Of a stretch of 64,000 nt of DNA, positions 1 through 6,809 are shown one piece after another; position 1 is the stretch's first letter, and the number at the start of each line of letters is the position of its first letter. The notes under the pieces are model-generated. The model did not search any database, had not been told where the DNA came from, and was given only the letters and a program-made list of their open reading frames with translations. The position numbers and the translations under genes were made by a program. Source of the stretch: Ammoniphilus resinae (GTDB lineage: Bacteria > Bacillota > Bacilli > Aneurinibacillales > RAOX-1); NCBI RefSeq assembly GCF_017873965.1, contig NZ_JAGGKT010000012.1, positions 1-64,000 of the forward strand, in the 5' to 3' direction.

Positions 1-3
1 GGG

Positions 4-43
4 TTTAAAAAAGATGACCCCTGTTCAATTCAGAGATCATCTT
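4..43 (-). terminator. Minus-strand intrinsic terminator
   Basis: Read on the minus strand, AAGATGATC (from 43) pairs with GGTCATCTT (to 11) with one mismatch, and a TTTTAAA run follows. It would end transcription coming from the right, where only a coding remnant is visible. Confidence 0.5.
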
Positions 44-54
44 CTTAGAGCTGC

Positions 55-180
55 CTAGACTTTTTTATAGCGTCCTTTACAAAGGGTACATTTTAGTTCG
101 GGGCAGGCTTCTTTTTTATTTATATTATACTGACAATTTGTATACAATATGTATTGACTTGGTATACTGAAGGTGCTAAT
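55..180 (-). pseudogene. Possible C-terminal remnant of a small Cys-rich protein
   Basis: Upstream of the minus-strand terminator, a minus-strand frame ends at 55 and reads ...EACPELKCTLCKGRYKKV, with three Cys in a zinc-ribbon-like arrangement. It has no ATG or ribosome-binding site, and an in-frame stop lies further upstream. It may be the tail of a gene that lost its 5' part, or a chance frame. Family not recognised. Confidence 0.2.
138..147. promoter_or_regulatory. Perfect palindrome TTGTATACAA, candidate GntR operator
   Basis: This 10-bp perfect palindrome lies about 120 bp before the SDR gene. Direct TATACTGA copies flank it at 126-133 and 172-179. The shape resembles the TnGT...ACnA core known for FadR/FCD-type GntR regulators, two of which are encoded just downstream. 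The assignment is inferred from shape and neighbourhood. Confidence 0.35.
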
Positions 181-266
181 CTTTAAGTATCAGAAGTTTG
201 TAATTTCTGAATGGTTATAATAATTACAACGATTTTCTGAAGATGAAATAATTGGGGGAAATTACA

Positions 267-1028
267 ATGGGAAAACTAACGAATCAAGTGGCTTTGGTTA
301 CAGGTTCAGGTTCTGGTTTAGGGCGTGGGATTGCTATGAAACTTGCAAGTGAAGGGGCAACAGTGGTCATTGCAGATCTTCGTGAGGGTCCTGCACAGGA
401 AACGCTTCATTTAATCGAGCAAGCAGGCGGTAAAGGGATCGCGGTGCAAGTGGATGTATCCAATCCAGAAGCTGTTAAGAATGCCATTGAAACAGTAGTG
501 AGCCAATTAGGACAACTGGATATTCTTGTGAACAATGCGGGTGCACCAATGAGCTTTACCCCTGTTGAAGAAGTAAGCGAGGAACTGTGGGATTTGATGA
601 TGGATGTAAATGCAAAGGGACCTTTCTTAACCAGTAAATACGCCGTTCCTTATATGAAAAAGAATGGAAAGGGTTCTATCATCAACATTTCTTCCATTGC
701 TTCCAGACGTGTTCGTCCAGGACTATCTGCTTACTGTGCATCAAAAGGTGCTGTTATTCTTCTAACAGAGGCTTTAGCTATTGAATTGGCTAATTCCAAA
801 GTACGCGTCAATGCGATCAATCCAGGGCCAGCAGAAACCCCGATGCTTCCTAAATTCTTTGCCAGTATGGATCCAGTAGAAGGCAGAAAATTATATGAGG
901 AATCCGTTCCCCTAGGAAGACTTTGCCAGCCAGAAGATATTGCCAATATGGTGGCTTATCTGGCTTCGGAGGAAGCTTCGTTTATTACGGGTGCTACCTT
1001 TAATGTAGATGGTGGTCGTGGATTATAA
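267..1028 (+). CDS. SDR family NAD(P)-dependent oxidoreductase
   Basis: A classical short-chain dehydrogenase/reductase of 253 residues, the usual length. The N-terminal TGxxxGxG cofactor loop (residues 12-19), the NNAG motif (89-92), catalytic Ser143 and the YxxxK pair Tyr156/Lys160 are all present. I chose the ATG at 267 because GGGGGAA at 254-259 sits at normal spacing; the upstream TTG at 252 lies in front of that site. The substrate cannot be read from sequence. The gene precedes two GntR regulators, an aldehyde dehydrogenase and an Fe-alcohol dehydrogenase, so it may oxidise a hydroxyl intermediate of the same catabolic route. A terminator directly follows. Confidence 0.9.
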   Translation: MGKLTNQVALVTGSGSGLGRGIAMKLASEGATVVIADLREGPAQETLHLIEQAGGKGIAVQVDVSNPEAVKNAIETVVSQLGQLDILVNNAGAPMSFTPVEEVSEELWDLMMDVNAKGPFLTSKYAVPYMKKNGKGSIINISSIASRRVRPGLSAYCASKGAVILLTEALAIELANSKVRVNAINPGPAETPMLPKFFASMDPVEGRKLYEESVPLGRLCQPEDIANMVAYLASEEASFITGATFNVDGGRGL

Positions 1029-1041
1029 TAGTATGGTGTTA

Positions 1042-1068
1042 AAGAGGTGATCACACCTCTTTTTTTTT
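1042..1068 (+). terminator. Intrinsic terminator after the SDR gene
   Basis: AAGAGGTG pairs with CACCTCTT around a 4-base loop, followed by nine T. It separates the SDR gene from the GntR gene, which therefore probably has its own promoter. Confidence 0.85.
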
Positions 1069-1141
1069 CGCATAGGAAAGTTTAAGTTTTCTTATCTGTT
1101 ACTACAATAGGATCAAATGCGAGGTCCAGAGAGGTGAAGGC

Positions 1142-1780
1142 ATGCAACCGGTGACATTAAAGGAAAAAGCTTATTACGAGATCCGTAAGTTAATTCTAAA
1201 TGGTGTATTAAAACCTGGGGAATTTTTAACGGAACGTGAACTAGTAGAGCGTTTGAAAATGAGCAGAACACCCATCCGGTCTGCTATGGAGCGTTTAGAA
1301 GCGGAGGGTTTGATTAATAATTCGCCAAATAAGGGACCAATCGTTGCGGAAATTTCTTTAAAAAGGGCTGTCGATATCTATGATTTTCGGATTGCCTTGG
1401 AATCTCATGTTGTGAAGAAACTCGCTGTGACCCAGTGGGATGAAGAATCCTATCGGCGATTAACAGATAATTTGGCAGAACAAAAGAGGTTCCTAGATGA
1501 GAAGAATGATGTGGAATTTACGAAAAAAGACGCTGAATTCCATCAAGAACTCGCTGCGATCTATGGAAACGAAGAAATTATCGAGATGATGGAAAAGATC
1601 CAGGATCGGCTGCAACTCTTGGCCTTGAGGGTTTTCCGTAAAGATTCCTTGAGGTTGCAGCGATACTATGATGATCATGTTGAAATCCTTGAGCTTATTT
1701 CAAAAGGGAGTGGAGAAGAGGCATCGAGAAAAATGATTCAGCACCTGGAAATAGGAAAAGGGATTCTTATTTCGATTTGA
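1142..1780 (+). CDS. GntR family transcriptional regulator (FCD domain)
   Basis: A 212-residue regulator. An N-terminal winged helix (about residues 8-70, including RELVERLKMSRTPIRSAMERLE) binds DNA. A C-terminal FCD all-helical domain contains conserved acid and His positions (DIYDFRIALE, DAEFHQELA, DDHVEIL) that bind metal and a small acid ligand in this family. The start is supported by GAGGTGAAGG just upstream. It probably controls the neighbouring dehydrogenase genes, with the palindrome at 138-147 as one possible target. The ligand is unknown. Confidence 0.88.
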   Translation: MQPVTLKEKAYYEIRKLILNGVLKPGEFLTERELVERLKMSRTPIRSAMERLEAEGLINNSPNKGPIVAEISLKRAVDIYDFRIALESHVVKKLAVTQWDEESYRRLTDNLAEQKRFLDEKNDVEFTKKDAEFHQELAAIYGNEEIIEMMEKIQDRLQLLALRVFRKDSLRLQRYYDDHVEILELISKGSGEEASRKMIQHLEIGKGILISI

Positions 1781-1800
1781 TGTGACAATAGCGATTTAAA

Positions 1801-1887
1801 CTGAGCCTGTCCGAATCAGCTTGGTTTCTGACAAGGTATAAGATCTTTTACTCAATCCCCACAAAGCATCAACAGGCTCAGATTTTT
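1801..1887 (+). terminator. Long-loop inverted repeat, probable terminator
   Basis: CTGAGCCTGT (1801-1810) is perfectly complementary to ACAGGCTCAG (1872-1881), and ATTTTT follows. The loop is unusually long (61 nt). It lies just after the first GntR gene. Confidence 0.55.
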
Positions 1888-2184
1888 AGTTATAAAGAAA
1901 ATCCTTTTCTTTGGTTTTGCCAAACTCCAAACTATCTTAATATAATTCCCATTTCATACCAACTATTATATACTATCTTATATAATAATATATAAAATTA
2001 TTTCTAAGATTATCTGCGATTAGATCAAAATAGATATGAAATTAGCGTTTATTACTAAATAAAACTAACTAATTCAGAATTTATCGAACTAACTCTTTAC
2101 AAAATCGTATATAATATGTTAAGTTTTTATTAAATAATATACGATTTCACACCAAGAATTACAGGAAGGATGGATTAAGGGGAC
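1888..2184. other. AT-rich intergenic stretch before the second GntR gene
   Basis: No coding region is apparent. Runs of TATATA and TATAAT-like hexamers (1967-1995, 2110-2115) give promoter-like composition. The right half contains the long inverted repeat listed separately. Confidence 0.5.
2102..2147. promoter_or_regulatory. Inverted repeat AAATCGTATAT...ATATACGATTT, candidate autoregulatory operator
   Basis: Two perfect 11-bp arms (2102-2112 and 2137-2147) are separated by 24 bp, 37 bp before the second GntR gene. The left arm overlaps a TATAAT hexamer at 2110-2115, so a bound dimer would cover the promoter. GT...AC cores fit FCD-type GntR sites. Inference from position and symmetry. Confidence 0.5.
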
Positions 2185-2871
2185 ATGAAAGAGGAAGTGA
2201 TGACTAAGGAAAACGAGAGAGGGGAAACAACGGAGTATGTCTACAATCTCTTAAAGGAACGTATCTTCGGATGGAGTTTATCTCCAGGACAAAAGATTAA
2301 TATCAGCCTTCTAGCCCGGGAATTCAACGTCAGCGCGATCCCCCTAAGGGAAGCTTTATCGCGGTTGCATTCACAGAAGCTTGTGCATTTTGAGGCAAAT
2401 AAGGGGTATTGGGTTAGTGATATTTTAGATAAACAGCAAATGAAAGAAATGTTTGAAGCAAGAGCATTAATGGAAACGTATGCGATCCGCCAGATCATAC
2501 GCGCAAATCGGTTGGAGATTATCCATGAGTTATCCGAGATAACGGAAAAGATGTATTCCGTGGATACTCGGCACTCTTATAAGGAAGTCCTTGATTTTGT
2601 CCACCTGGATCAGAAATTCCATTCCATCCTGATGAAAGCAGGGGGCAATACGTTTTTATCGGAAGCTTACGAAGGAATGTACTGTCATCTACACATTGCG
2701 CGTTTTTATTATGTAAGAGGTGAAGTGGATCAACGTGACGCTGCCGCAGAACATCGGGAGATTATTGATGCCATACGAACGCGCGATATTTACCGGGCGG
2801 AGGAAGCCGTTGCCAGCCATATTCACGATGTTTCAAAACGTCTATTAGAGAAATGGACGAAGGAAACCTAA
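2185..2871 (+). CDS. GntR family transcriptional regulator (FCD domain), second copy
   Basis: A 228-residue regulator with an N-terminal winged helix (EYVYNLLKERIFGWSLSPGQ, AREFNVSAIPLREALSRL) and an FCD domain (EARALMETYAIRQ, LDQKFHSILMKAGGN, AEHREIIDAI). It is clearly diverged from the regulator at 1142, so this is not a recent duplication. The start is uncertain: ATG at 2185 or ATG at 2200, each with a purine-rich site close by. It lies directly upstream of the aldehyde and alcohol dehydrogenase genes and is their most likely regulator. Confidence 0.86.
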   Translation: MKEEVMTKENERGETTEYVYNLLKERIFGWSLSPGQKINISLLAREFNVSAIPLREALSRLHSQKLVHFEANKGYWVSDILDKQQMKEMFEARALMETYAIRQIIRANRLEIIHELSEITEKMYSVDTRHSYKEVLDFVHLDQKFHSILMKAGGNTFLSEAYEGMYCHLHIARFYYVRGEVDQRDAAAEHREIIDAIRTRDIYRAEEAVASHIHDVSKRLLEKWTKET

Positions 2872-3013
2872 GACAGGTGTTGACGAGGGGCACGAGCAGT
2901 GTGTGGCAGATGTGTTAACCATTGCAATTACAAGTGTTTGACCCTTTTTCAAATGAAATAACTGAATAAAGCTACTTTTACTAATAGATGAAACTTATGG
3001 AGGAGAAAAAAAG

Positions 3014-4432
3014 ATGGAAAACTATGGTCATTTTATTAACGGGGAATGGATCCAAAGCGAAGATACGATATCAGTGTTTCACAAATATACAGGAAAAGAG
3101 TTTGCACGCATCGGAAAAGCTTCAAAGGAAATCGTCTCCCAGGCAGTGGAGAATGCTGAGTACACGTTTCAAACGAAAAGATTGACTGAAACAGAGCGCT
3201 ATACAATTCTAATGCGAGTTGCTGAAATTGCCAAAGTGCGACGCGAGGAATTAGCGATGATCCTTGTTAGTGAAGCAGGTAAGGTATTGAAAGATGCCCT
3301 AGCGGAAATTGATCGTGGGATCCAGACTTTGATCGCATCCGCTGAAGAGGCAAAACGGATTGCCGGGACAGGTGTTCCTTTGGCCCAGCCGGGTAGTGAA
3401 AATAAAATGGCTTTTACCATCCGCGTTCCTGTTGGCGTCATTGGTGCCATTACCCCTTTCAACTATCCATTTAATTTAACCATACACAAAGTTGGGCCAG
3501 CAATTGCAGCGGGCAACACAGTTGTTTTAAAGCCAACACAAGTGACTCCGATCATCGCTTGTAAATTGGTAGAGATGTTCACAGAAGCGGGTCTGCCAGC
3601 TGGGTTCCTAAATTTAGTCAATGGTTCAGGCAGAGAAACAGGAGAGTATCTGCTTGAAGACGAGCGAATTGCGTTGTATACCTTTACCGGCAGTCCGGAG
3701 ATCGGAAGACATATTAAGAGTAAGACAGGGATTCGTAAAGTGGCCTTGGAATTGGGAAATAATTCACCGAACCTTGTGCACAAGGATGCTCCAGACCTTG
3801 AGAAAGCAGCAGAGCTTTGTGTAACCAGGGGCTTTACGAATGCCGGTCAAGCATGTATTTCGGTACAAAGGGTCTATGTTCATCGTGATGTATACGATCG
3901 TTTTGTGGAGAAGGCTATGATGGTCGCTCAATCTCTGAAAGTAGGTAACCCAGAGGATCCGGCTACAGATATTGGACCGATGATCTCGGAATCTGAAGCG
4001 AAGCGGGCAGAAGCCTGGATCCAGGAGGCGGTAGCAGCAGGGGCAAAGGTCGTTACAGGCGGTACAAGGGAAGGGTCTGTCTTACAACCGACCATTCTAA
4101 CAAATGTAACGGAAAAGATGAAAGTTGTCTGTCAAGAGGTCTTTGCACCAGTGATTAGCATTATTCCATTTGACGATATCGAGGATGCTTTGCGGAAAGC
4201 GAATGATTCCAATTTGGGATTACAAGTAGGGTTATTTACTTCCAACCTGCAATTGGCGATGCGGGCGGCGCAAATGCTTCACTTTGGCGGGGTCATTATC
4301 AATGATGTTTCCACCTACCGAGCCGATGTCATGCCATATGGCGGTGTCAAAGACAGTGGTGTCGGCAAAGAGGGGCCGCATTACGCTATTCAGGAAATGA
4401 CCGATGAGAAATTGGTTGTCATTAATTTATAG
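3014..4432 (+). CDS. Aldehyde dehydrogenase family protein
   Basis: A 472-residue NAD(P)+-dependent aldehyde dehydrogenase, full length for the family. PFNYP (148-152) contains the oxyanion Asn150, VLKPTQ carries the cofactor Lys173, Glu246 is the general base in an ELGNN variant of ELGG, and Cys281 in NAGQACIS is the catalytic thiol. TATGGAGGAG precedes the ATG at good spacing. The stop codon is followed at once by the Fe-alcohol dehydrogenase, so the two are surely cotranscribed and may interconvert alcohol, aldehyde and acid. The similarity is general to lactaldehyde, succinate-semialdehyde and glyceraldehyde dehydrogenases; the substrate is undetermined. Confidence 0.92.
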   Translation: MENYGHFINGEWIQSEDTISVFHKYTGKEFARIGKASKEIVSQAVENAEYTFQTKRLTETERYTILMRVAEIAKVRREELAMILVSEAGKVLKDALAEIDRGIQTLIASAEEAKRIAGTGVPLAQPGSENKMAFTIRVPVGVIGAITPFNYPFNLTIHKVGPAIAAGNTVVLKPTQVTPIIACKLVEMFTEAGLPAGFLNLVNGSGRETGEYLLEDERIALYTFTGSPEIGRHIKSKTGIRKVALELGNNSPNLVHKDAPDLEKAAELCVTRGFTNAGQACISVQRVYVHRDVYDRFVEKAMMVAQSLKVGNPEDPATDIGPMISESEAKRAEAWIQEAVAAGAKVVTGGTREGSVLQPTILTNVTEKMKVVCQEVFAPVISIIPFDDIEDALRKANDSNLGLQVGLFTSNLQLAMRAAQMLHFGGVIINDVSTYRADVMPYGGVKDSGVGKEGPHYAIQEMTDEKLVVINL

Positions 4433-4447
4433 ATGGGGGAGAAAACA

Positions 4448-5647
4448 ATGAGATCAACATGGGAGTTTTTTTCAACGCAAAGAATTGTGTTTGGAAATGG
4501 GGCGATTCATCAATTAGATTCCATCCTGGAGAAACTGAAAGCAAAAAATATTTTAGTCATCACGGACCCAGGGATTAAAAAGGCCGGAGTTCTGCATAAG
4601 GTCCTTGGTGTTTTGAAAGATTACCAGGTTGTCGTCTACGATGAGGTAATCCCTGAACCACCTGTTGAATCGGCAATGGCCTGTTATGAGTTTGCCAAAG
4701 CTCAGTTGAATATCGACGCGGTAATTGGGTTAGGTGGAGGAAGCAGCATTGATATGGCAAAGGTAGTATCCTTGCTGGTTGCTTACGGTGGACACCCGCT
4801 CGATTATTACGGAGGAGAAAACCAAGTGCCGGGCCCGATTGCTCCCCTGATCGCGATCCCGACAACCGCTGGAACGGGTTCTGAGGTTACCTCAGTCGCC
4901 GTATTAACCGATGTGGAACACAATTTGAAAGTAGGAATATCCGATAATTACCTGAGAGCTACGGTAGCCTTATTGGATCCCGAATTAACGATCGGGCTTC
5001 CTGCTTATGTGACGGCTTGTTCCGGTATCGATGCTTTGGCCCATGCGATCGAAGCCTATACAGCAAAGCCATCTGCTTATATCCAAGCGGAAGGAAATAT
5101 TCTTTTCCAAGGCTCGATTCCAATCAGTGACGCCTTAGCTCTTCATGCAATTGAACTAATCGTGAAAAACCTGACACTAGCTGTTCATCAGGGTAGCAAC
5201 CTGGAAGCCAGGTCCAATATGCTGCTTGGCAGTATGCTGGCAGGGTTGGCTTTTTCCAACGCTGGAACGGCAGCAGCACATGCTCTCGCTTATCCGATTG
5301 GAGGTCTGACGAAATCGCCGCATGGAGAAGTAACCGGTCTATTGCTACCTTATGTGATGGAATTTAATAGCCGTGTGGAAGAGGAAAAGATGATTCGGAT
5401 TGCCCAGGTATTTGACGTGGATATCGCTAGTCTGTCCAAGAAGGAAGCAGCACAGGCCGCTGCGGACTCCGTGCTTTCGCTGTTAAAGGAAATCAATCTG
5501 CCGACAAAACTTTCACAGATTGGGATTGAAGAAAAAGATTTAACCGGGATTGCCGAAGAAGCCCTAAAAATTGACCGCTTAATGCGTAATAACCCTAGAG
5601 TACCAACGGTAAAGAGCTTGGTAGAAATGCTGAGCAAGGCACTGTAA
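4448..5647 (+). CDS. Iron-containing alcohol dehydrogenase
   Basis: A 399-residue group III, metal-dependent alcohol dehydrogenase. The N-terminal half has the nucleotide-binding GGGSSIDMAK. The C-terminal helical half carries the metal-site signatures GIDALAHAIEAY and AAHALAYPIGG...SPHGEVTGLLLP, with His residues at the expected spacings. The start is ATG 4448, because GGGGGAG (4435-4441) lies between it and an earlier ATG at 4433. It sits 15 bp after the aldehyde dehydrogenase in the same operon. Its physiological substrate (an alcohol, diol or hydroxy acid) cannot be read from sequence. Confidence 0.92.
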   Translation: MRSTWEFFSTQRIVFGNGAIHQLDSILEKLKAKNILVITDPGIKKAGVLHKVLGVLKDYQVVVYDEVIPEPPVESAMACYEFAKAQLNIDAVIGLGGGSSIDMAKVVSLLVAYGGHPLDYYGGENQVPGPIAPLIAIPTTAGTGSEVTSVAVLTDVEHNLKVGISDNYLRATVALLDPELTIGLPAYVTACSGIDALAHAIEAYTAKPSAYIQAEGNILFQGSIPISDALALHAIELIVKNLTLAVHQGSNLEARSNMLLGSMLAGLAFSNAGTAAAHALAYPIGGLTKSPHGEVTGLLLPYVMEFNSRVEEEKMIRIAQVFDVDIASLSKKEAAQAAADSVLSLLKEINLPTKLSQIGIEEKDLTGIAEEALKIDRLMRNNPRVPTVKSLVEMLSKAL

Positions 5648-5661
5648 ATAAGGAGTATGTT

Positions 5662-5690
5662 AAGCCCCTTCTTTTGAAGAGGGCTTTTTT
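5662..5690 (+). terminator. Intrinsic terminator after the alcohol dehydrogenase
   Basis: AAGCCCCTTC pairs with GAAGAGGGCTT across a TTTT loop (one mismatch), followed by a T run. It closes the dehydrogenase operon before the nitrate reductase region. Confidence 0.85.
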
Positions 5691-5761
5691 CTATTTTCAA
5701 GTTTATTGATAACTTGGATGGGCAGACTGATTGATGATTTTCCGGAAGGGAGTGTCATGAT

Positions 5762-6208
5762 ATGTCGGGACCAAGTCTAAGAAAAGAAGATTCCCATTCA
5801 TCGATTCATGAGGCAGCTTTATATGAAGCAAAAGAATTAAAAGATTTGTTTCGGCAATGCCTAAAAGATGACAAGAGAGAACAAGCCTTGCAAGTGGCGG
5901 AAGTTGCTGTTGAACATTGGGAAACGCGCACGCTGAAACACGCAGAAGCTGAGGAAGAAGGGCTCTATCAGGAGATGGTGAAAGAAAACCCGGGATTAAA
6001 ACGCCTAGTCACCCAACTGACTCGTGATCATGATCTGATGCGCCGGGTGGTTGAACGGATGAAAGATATGCTCTTAAGCGGGAAAGTGGATGAGAGAATG
6101 GCGGTTCATATGGAGACGTTGATTCTGGTAGATGAAATCCACAATGAAGATGAAATGAATAAATTACTGAATTCAGTTCAAACTAAAATGGTGAAATATG
6201 GAAGCTAG
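5762..6208 (+). CDS. Hemerythrin-like (HHE) domain protein
   Basis: A 148-residue, all-helical protein. His52, His60, Glu64 or Glu66, His90, His116, His127 and Glu131 sit in a hemerythrin-like pattern (HWETRTLKHAEAEEE, TRDHDLM, DEIHNEDEM) expected to hold a di-iron centre. Such proteins bind O2 or NO or act in iron and nitrosative stress. It is the first gene of the run leading into narGHJI, which suggests a role in NO or nitrite handling or in assembly of the reductase; that role is inference. GGAAGGGAG precedes the start. The stop overlaps the beginning of the next reading frame. Confidence 0.7.
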   Translation: MSGPSLRKEDSHSSIHEAALYEAKELKDLFRQCLKDDKREQALQVAEVAVEHWETRTLKHAEAEEEGLYQEMVKENPGLKRLVTQLTRDHDLMRRVVERMKDMLLSGKVDERMAVHMETLILVDEIHNEDEMNKLLNSVQTKMVKYGS

Positions 6209-6221
6209 TAAAGGGGTCAAG

Positions 6222-6518
6222 ATGATGAAAGAACTTTCATTGCGGATCGCTGCACCTGTTATCTATCAGAGGATGATTCAAACGTTCGAAAAATATCATA
6301 TCCATCCTTATGATACGCAAGGAACTGCCATTCCAAAAGAGGATGGTTTGCATATTATCTTAAGGTTTGCCCCTGATTTTTCCCGGAAGGCGGAAACGAC
6401 TTTTAGTATGAAACAAGCAAGCCAACCGGATCAAGAGGTTACCCATTTCTTTGAAAAAACTGCGGAACAATGCAAATCTGAATTAATCACAAACTATTTC
6501 AAAATGATTAAGCCATAA
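6222..6518 (+). CDS. Conserved-looking small protein upstream of narG
   Basis: About 98 residues, family not recognised. Start at 6222 (or 6225): AAGGGG at 6211-6216 suits it, while the earlier ATG at 6198 lies inside the hemerythrin gene. The protein is mixed alpha/beta by eye and soluble, with one Cys near the C-terminus (EQCKSEL). It is tightly packed between the hemerythrin-like gene and the next small gene (16 bp), so it belongs to the nar transcription unit. A role in nitrate respiration is guilt by association only. Confidence 0.6.
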   Translation: MMKELSLRIAAPVIYQRMIQTFEKYHIHPYDTQGTAIPKEDGLHIILRFAPDFSRKAETTFSMKQASQPDQEVTHFFEKTAEQCKSELITNYFKMIKP

Positions 6519-6534
6519 AAGGGGTGAAAAAGAG

Positions 6535-6786
6535 ATGTTTTCCTTTGAAAAAGACGCCATGCTCGTCAACGATCGGGAGGACTTGATTGCGGTTTTGCGG
6601 ATGAGGTTCGGGGATATCCCTGGTGAAATGATTGAAGAAATCTATCAGATCGACGATATGAACACCTTGCAGCGGCTTATTCTTGCGGCGGCGAATGCGG
6701 TCAGTTGGAGTGTTTTTAAAGAGGAAATGCAGGCAGGTAATGAATCCTTCCGTTTGCTTGGAGAAGGATTTAACCCAATTGGCTAA
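6535..6786 (+). CDS. Small protein, weakly DUF4351-like, upstream of narG
   Basis: An 83-residue acidic protein. The stretch VLRMRFGDIPGEMIEEIYQI followed by LQRLILAAANAVSW resembles the short helical repeat seen in DUF4351-type C-terminal domains. The match is by eye only. AAAAGGGGTGAAAAAGAG gives a good ribosome site. It ends 23 bp before narG and is part of the same operon. No catalytic residues are apparent; it could be a small chaperone or adaptor for the reductase, which is speculation. Confidence 0.55.
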   Translation: MFSFEKDAMLVNDREDLIAVLRMRFGDIPGEMIEEIYQIDDMNTLQRLILAAANAVSWSVFKEEMQAGNESFRLLGEGFNPIG

Positions 6787-6809
6787 ACCCTGAAAGGGAG
6801 GATAGACAA

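Noticed and set aside
3463-3783. Minus-strand 106-codon frame inside the aldehyde dehydrogenase
   Set aside because: Antisense to the cofactor-binding region; no ribosome site or family.
5691-5761. FNR/ANR site upstream of the nar operon
   Set aside because: Only a TTGAT half-site is visible; no palindrome of the expected spacing.
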